Source: Tetraselmis striata
Taxonomy: Eukaryota; Chlorophyta; Chlorodendrophyceae; Chlorodendrales; Chlorodendraceae
DNA: 64,000 nucleotides
Assembly (NCBI GenBank): GCA_006384855.1
Contig: VCJN01003259.1
Span: forward strand, 415,670 to 479,669
Direction: 5' to 3'
This document shows, one piece after another, positions 57,701 through 64,000 of the stretch; the stretch's first letter is position 1; every line of letters starts with the position of its first letter. The position numbers were made by a program, and so were the translations under genes. The notes below the pieces were generated by a model that worked only from the letters and a program-made list of their open reading frames with translations, did no database searches and was not told the origin of the DNA.

Positions 57701-60700
57701 AAAGATGTGGAGGTGTCCAAGCCATCGGATGAGGAGATCCGACAGCGCCGCAAGTGGGCGGCCGAGAAGGTGCGGTGCTGTTGCAGCGCTCCGATGATGT
57801 CGGTGTGAACGCCAGTGAAGGGCCGCCCATGCTCACTCGCCCCGGCGTGTCCGCCCGCGCGCAGGCGCGGCTGCAGAAGGAGCAGGAGGCCAAGGCGGCA
57901 GTGCGCGCCAAGCGCGCCGAGGAGAGGGCGCGGCGAGAGAAGGAGGCCCGCGAGCTGCAGATCAAGGAGAAGCTGCAGGCGCGTGCGCAGGCGCGGGCGG
58001 CAACGAAGGAGCAGCAGCAGGGCGGCAAGACGAAGGGGCAGGTACGTGGCTGCCGCGCCGCCCCTGCAGTACCCCCCCCCCCTGTCAGGGCACACGAAGC
58101 CTGCTTGATGTTACTCTGATGCCAACCTGACTTGTGGAGTGGTCGCTGTGTGCGCAGGCTGCCCAGAAGGTGAAGCCCTTGTACCAGCGTCTCGAGGAGA
58201 AGGCTGCGCGGCGCGCGGCGCGGGAGGAGGCAGAGAAGATGGACAAGTACAACCGCGAGCTGGGCGAGGCTCGCCGCCGCAAGGTGCGTGAGACTGCTTT
58301 GGCACCCATGCCCCCCCTCCCCCCCCCCCCCCTCGGGGGCCCTGCTTCCTCTCATTCATTGCCGAGTCTCCCATTTGTACAATGCAACCATGGTCGCTGT
58401 CAATGTTACCGCCATCACGAGCACCAGTCGTGGTAATTGCGGGGTGCCGACATGAGAAATAAGTACGACTGATACTCGGTGCACACTCCACCCGCCATTG
58501 AGACCTGTGTTGACATTGGATTCGTCATTGTGCTGGAAGCATCAATTCGAGCGCTCCCTTCCTTGGGTCATATATTTTGATGGGTATCCTTCTGCACTCG
58601 CAAAATTGCGTCATCACACCATCATCAGAGTATCAGTTTAACACATGCCACATTTACATGTTTCGCATCTGACGATGCTTTCAACAACGGACTCGCTCGC
58701 TGTTCGTACTGAGCCCTGCTAATATTCCGTGGCGACATCGCAGACAGACCGTCACAAGTGTGGGATGGCATCGGTCAGCTGACCAAGTGAATTAATCCCA
58801 TGTTGATGCTGGTTACCCCGCTCGCAGACAACAGCCATCATCCAGGAAAGCAAAGCCACCTACGCCTCCGCACATCCTAAGGACCGCCACTGCGATGAGA
58901 TGGCGCTGGTGCTGCCGGAGCTGATGCACTCGCCGTCCAGCAAGGGCTCCCCCAAGTTCTTCAGCTCCCACGACACGCCCGAGCGCACCTCCCCCCACAC
59001 TCTGAACCTGTCGCCCAACAAGACGCGCTTCCCCAAGGTGCATGGCGCTTCGCCAGCGGAGCCACCGCCCCGCCCCCCGCGACACCCTGACGACCAGGGC
59101 TTCCTCGGCATGGGCGACCTGCCAATGCCAGTGGGCGCACCCCCGCCGCACCTAATGTTCTACGCGCCAGGGCAGGCGGAGATGGGCGGCCATCACGCGA
59201 TTGACCCTTACGCCACGCAGGAGGTGCGGCCACGGTTGCTGTTCTGCCGCATGATCTGATCGTACGGGTTGTCATCTGCTGGAAACCACATGTTTGCTCT
59301 GTTGCTTGACGAAGCCGCACGTGCTTTTCAATGCTCGCTCAACGTGTGACTGCCGAGGCTGCGTATTTGCGGACGAAGATTGGGTAGGAATCATGTTGGT
59401 GACTTCGGTCGCTGAATATAACGCATCGCATATGCACCGCTGCAGGGAGCGCCTTTCGACATTGTGCCCTACGGAGAGATGCCACAGGCGTTGCCACCGA
59501 TCGAGGAAAGCCCGGAGGAAATGGAGCGCCGGTCGCAGCTACTGGCTCTGGAGGCGGCTGCGGCGTCATTACCCGGCAAGGACGGCCGTGGTGACCTGCT
59601 GAAGGATGCTGCGACCAGCGTGAGTGGCAGCATCAGGTTCGACGGCGCGGAAAAAAGAGCCGTCGCGCTCATTCCGGCCGCAGCTCACCGACGTCCTCGC
59701 CTTCAACATCATGATCAGCGCGCCCGACGCGCGTCCGGCCGGCGCGCTTGCTTGACGAGACTCTGACACTAGAGGAGCTGGCAGCGGCGATGCCTCCGCT
59801 GCCCTCCGAGCAGGACACACTCCCGGGTAGCCTCCGCTCCAAGCATGGCGAGGCAGGCCAATCTCCCATCGCAGTGCACTTGTCGATCGATGACAGGCGC
59901 CGCATATTTGTCGGCGACACTCGCACGCCGGCGGAGATATTGGCCGACGCTTCCGCCAAGGTTAATCCCCCATCAGCTGCTCCAGAGCGCCCCCAGGGAC
60001 CATCTGGGCGAGAGCCTATTGCTATCGACGGCGGGGCGGACGAGTCGGCATCGTTGCAAGCCTGCAACGATCGACTGTCGGACCTGGCGACTGTAGATAT
60101 GGAGGTGGGAAGCATGACCCGTGGACGCGGAATGGACATGGTGATAGAGGCTGTCGACGACGGGCTCTGGGGCAGCCCGGGCCCCATGCTCGACGGCCTC
60201 CGACCTGCGCCCCGCCGGGGCCTTCCAGGGCTCCTCGAGGCTGTCGATCGACGACACCGCAGCAGTGGCGATGGATGACGAATTTGCAGCGGCCGACGAA
60301 CGACTTGTCTATCGGTTTTCTACTACGCCGGAGTCGGAGCAGGCGATCGATGCGAACGAGGCGGCTCAAGCTGAGATGAAAGCGATTCTTACGGCATCGT
60401 TCATTCCTGCAGCAGCGCAGCCGGACAATCAGGCCTCCGATGATGCGTCACAGCCACGCTCGACTCGCAGCAGTCGTGGAAGCAGCCGCACCCGCAAGGC
60501 TGTGTCGAACCGCACTTGCGACAAGACAGCCAGCGCGCAAGATGAGGGCGGATCACTGGGGCCACAGGAAACTTCTGGAGTCAGCGAGTCGGCCAGTGTC
60601 AACAATGACGACACCGCGCTCCGTTGCATCGATACAAAACTTGGCGAGTCGCCTGGCAGTCGTGAGAGCGCACAGAGTCGGAATTCGGCGTCGAGCCGCG

Positions 60701-62436
60701 TTGATCGTGATCTCCCTGTAGAGTCCTCCATTCCACATGTCTCTAAGCAGAAGAATGGCAATGACGACACCGGCAGTGCCAATGCTGTCTCTGAGCCCGC
60801 CGCCGCCAACACCGTCGATGTCAATTCGACGCCGGGCAGTAGCCGTGAGAGCGCTCGCAGCAAACTCGCCTCACTGAAGAACCGCCGCGGCGGGAGATCC
60901 GCCGGCTTAAGCAAAGCAAGCAGCCGTCGGACGAGCGTCACAGGCGAGGTGGAGGTCGCAGCGACGGGCTCGGCGGCGCCATCTACGCCACAGAAGGAAG
61001 GCCTCGATCGGTTGCGCTCCCAGAAAGAAGAACGTCGCGTCTCGGCCATCACGGGCGACGCGTCCTCACCGGCCGATGTAGGCAAGACCCACACGGGACT
61101 CGCAGCGCTGCGGCGGTTGTCATCCTCGCGGCGAAACAGCATGACAAGCCAGCGCGCCCCCAGCGAAGCGTACGCCGCTTCCGATGCTGCGGCAGCTGTC
61201 GAGGGCTCCTCATCATCGATGACAAAGCTGAAGCAGCCCTCACGGCGGGTCTCAAGCACGGGCTCGAGGCGCGCAAGCGATGCCCCATCCACCTCATCGA
61301 AGACAGGGCTGGCCACACAGGGGAGCGGCAAGGTTCGGCGGGTAAGCGATGCGACAGCGCCGCCCGAGCCAGCTGTGGGAACGCTGGCGCGTAAAATATC
61401 TCGGCTCACGAGCCAGCGTCGCATCAACGGTACGACGAGTACCGCGGGCGCCGCAGCAGTCGTGGTGCAGGCGCAGGCACAGCGCTCACTATCCAAGCAG
61501 CGGCTGGGGGGCAGCCGTGGGCGGCGCGTCAGCGACGTCGACGCGACGGCCGCGGCTGATGCCTCGGTGGCGTATAATCCGACGACGACGCCGTCGTCGG
61601 CGCTTCCAGAAGCCGACGGCGTGTTTGAGGCGGACAGTGAGCCGGCTGCCAAGGCCCCGGCGACCGAGGATTCTGCTGTCGAGCCGCTGCTGGATGCCAT
61701 CAACGAGGAGGACGGCGTCACGAGCTTCCTGTTGGACGCTGACATTGGCGCCAGCCTGGATGAGTCGGTGTCACGTCCTCGCCCCGATGGTGGCGTTCGC
61801 ATGAGCAAGGCCCTGTCGTCAGCGGAATTTCCGCATTTGCCTGCCGAGCCTGAGGGTGAGCCCTTCGAGGCAGCACAGCCGGAAGCTGAGCTTGAGGTAC
61901 CCGTCGAGCGACGCGTGTCGGCACGCAACGGTCTGGAAGATGCGGACGGTAGCGTGCTGATGGGTTCGCCGCTGAACATGACGAACGATGGCATAACCCC
62001 TAGGACGTCGGACTACCAGCCGAGTGGGCTGGCGCAGGGCAGCGGGCCATTGGAGTCGTCCTACCAGGACGCAGACGGCTTTGAGGCGGCGTCGGCCTCG
62101 GAGATGTTGGCCGGGGGGGCGCCAGCCGCCGCCGAGGTCGACGACGACGTGTTTGGGAACGGGCCGACAGCGGCCGCGTTGCCGCAGCCCGCAGGATACC
62201 GTGGCTCGTCCGCACTTGGCAGCGACGTCGAGATCGACTTTGGCTCGATGGTGGGGCCTGGCAGCTCTGCTGGTCGCGGCGACGCCACTATGGAGAATGT
62301 TTCTCCGGCGGGTGCAGAGGGGGGCGCCGGTGGCACGAATCGGATCGCAGCACCGGTTCAACACGCGGCAGAATCTGGCGGGTACAGCGGAGAGGAGTTT
62401 GATGACTACGAAGACGACTTCGAGGACGATGCTTGA
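54740..62436 (+). CDS. large coiled-coil protein with acidic C-terminus, unknown function
   Basis: Twelve exons close in one frame (1672 residues): 54740-54775, 55144-55197, 55360-55618, 55764-56659, 57269-57553, 57692-57769, 57865-58041, 58158-58283, 58828-59223, 59446-59619, 59775-60104 and 60229-62436. The start is ATGGCTGACCTTGCG. The acceptor of exon 3 (55360 or a later AG) and the borders of exon 11 are least certain. Layout: an acidic N-terminus (DDPLYDDADDYSLGSD), a Pro/Ser/Glu-rich stretch with an Ala run, then a highly charged coiled coil in exons 6-8 (RQRRKWAAEK; RAKRAEERARREKEARELQ; KPLYQRLEEKAARRAAREEA). Then comes a Pro-rich part and about 730 mostly disordered Ser/Arg-rich residues, ending EEFDDYEDDFEDDA. 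No enzyme motif. KPLYxRLEEK and DDYEDDFE ends are seen in ciliary and microtubule-associated proteins, so a cytoskeletal or ciliary role is a weak inference. Confidence 0.7.
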
Positions 62437-64000
62437 GGCATCTTTCAGGCCGGACCAGGCACGCTGACAAGAGCTGGTGGGTATTTCAAACAAACCAGAG
62501 GTGGCAACTTAAAGGGGTGCTACTTCAACGAGTGCGATATACGAATATTAAATTACACCTCAAGAGCCCGCAGGCGATATAAATACAAACACAATCACTC
62601 TACCTTCGATCGCTGAATAATAATGTGCTGCTGGCGCATTGACTGCATGCTGCCATGCCCGCTGGCCATTGGGACCTCCCTCATGCACCCATCCATGCCA
62701 CTGCTCGCTGCAGCACACAGATAAACTCCTCTTGTGCCAGCAGCCGTGCCTCGCCATTGCATCGCGTTGTTTGAAGTGGCGCACCCCGCATTTATACAGC
62801 ACATGTAGAATACCTGGTTGAGGTGGAATTCAATCTTTGTTAAGTACTTTGCTGTTGCTTCCCATGCAACTACAACACACACCCATTGTTATTCGCGCAA
62901 TCTTCCCTCCATTTATTTGGTACTACTGCTACCGGATGGCATAGTTCTGGTGGTGCCATGTTTGTTGGAATCTGCCCCATACCCTAGCACCGACCCATAC
63001 CCTAGCACCGGTCGGGCACATGTGCTGCGCTGCGCGCCTTGGCGCGCGGATGTCTGTCTCCCGGCCCGCCGGGCGCTCTGCTTTCACTCTCTTCCTGTCC
63101 ACAGTCCTCGCAGCTCGAGCCCGGCTCGCTGCTCCCACAGTAGTAAGATACTCCGATTCCACTCATCATCATCATCATTAATGGTTGAGCCGTTTAATGT
63201 TAGTTGGTAAAATAGTGCAAGGAAGTCCCCCCCCAGGCACTATATATACATGTGAGTATTGCGAGCTTATTATCCTCAGCAAATGCCATAGCTCGGGTTG
63301 GTATCTCAGTGTCTGGGAGGTAGTGCGCTGTTGCATCCGTAGACGCAGCATCGGTTATGCATCAACGATAGCTCTCAAAGGCACGGCCTCGTATCCCTGT
63401 GCCGCGCACTCGTTCCAGACAGTATTCTTTCCATAGCATACTAGCAACCAGTATTGTTCTGCAGCTAATGCGATGTTTTCTGGCGGTTCGGTGCCTCAAG
63501 TTGTACCTTGCAAAGTACTCGGGCAATGTCCGTCAAGCATAAAAAAGGAAACCCGTTCATATCCCCCCGCCCCCCCTTGCTAGTATTCTAAACGAATCCT
63601 GGCAGCATGTGCATGAAATACTTGCGGCGCCCGAATTGTCAGTGATGGATCAGCCGCAGCATTATATGAGGAGATCTGCACCCTAGTAGGCTTATTGTTT
63701 GTTTGATCCTGAGCCTGAGCGCTTGAAGAGGCCCGGCGGGGGCTGACAGGGGGCATCCCGCATCGTTTCTGGCTGTCGTCTGCACTATGCCACTTGGCGC
63801 AGGAGCCAAGCCATTCATGCGGCAGTGTGGCAAGCGGCGCACAGCTCTGTCGACAAGTGTATATGGGTTCGACACAATAAGCCACACAAGAAGCCGCATT
63901 GCATGCTGACCTGCATCTCTGATGCATCAGTTTGCCCGCATAGGCACTTGTAATATGAATCGGACTCGTAGGTTTAAGATGCATATGTATACATATGTAT
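62437..64000. other. intergenic, nothing recognised
   Basis: Only short ORFs (the longest is 63580-63984, -), without motifs or splice partners. It contains a short direct repeat, CATACCCTAGCACCG, at 62986 and 62998. Confidence 0.45.

Noticed and set aside
59748-60278. Apparent frameshifts between 59640 and 60265 in the coiled-coil gene
   Set aside because: Two ordinary GT-AG introns (59620-59774 and 60105-60228) restore a single frame, so no error or pseudogene needs to be assumed.
60429-61994. 521-codon minus-strand ORF
   Set aside because: Antisense shadow of the last exon of the coiled-coil gene; Ser/Arg/Leu-rich with no motif.

Overview
This window is nuclear DNA of a photosynthetic single-celled eukaryote. 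The genes have many GT-AG (and some GC-AG) introns and very GC-rich exons, set in much less GC-rich, repeat-filled spacers. A plastid is implied by a VIPP1/IM30 gene with a transit-peptide-like first exon and by a protein with a twin-arginine thylakoid-lumen signal. A UDP-sugar/triose-phosphate-type transporter resembling green-plant members and an Hv1 proton channel fit a microalga. The sequence alone does not settle which lineage (a prasinophyte-like green alga, a haptophyte or another).

Layout: 1-3370, 3' part of a kinesin gene (+). 3371-14175, repeat-rich spacer with a broken C5 DNA methyltransferase fragment, a large duplicated segment, a satellite, a coding-like tandem array, palindromes and a possible LINE tail. 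14176-15328, Hv1 proton channel (+). 17400-20637, probable thylakoid lumen protein (+). 21240-25480, two different satellite arrays. 26172-38485 (-), a 12.3 kb gene encoding a TIR domain, a SAM-like segment, a long disordered linker and about 38 armadillo-type repeats; this is the most striking object here. 39976-41540, nucleotide-sugar/TPT transporter (+). 44967-47021, VIPP1 (+). 47022-54700, mobile-element remnants and nested inverted repeats. 54740-62436, a 12-exon coiled-coil, acidic-tailed protein of unknown function (+). 62437-64000, nothing recognised.

Exon-intron models for VIPP1, the transporter, Hv1, the lumen protein and the coiled-coil gene were built by hand from splice signals, and each closes in one frame without frameshifts. 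The TIR-ARM gene closes except for two one-base shifts in runs of four G/C. Long G or C homopolymers (up to 31 nt) recur through the window, many just inside introns. A family of about 140-180 bp inverted-repeat elements occurs five times, always inside introns. There is no sign of operons or shared pathways: neighbouring genes appear unrelated. The possible biological theme is a TIR NADase-type sensor with domains in the reverse order of animal SARM1.
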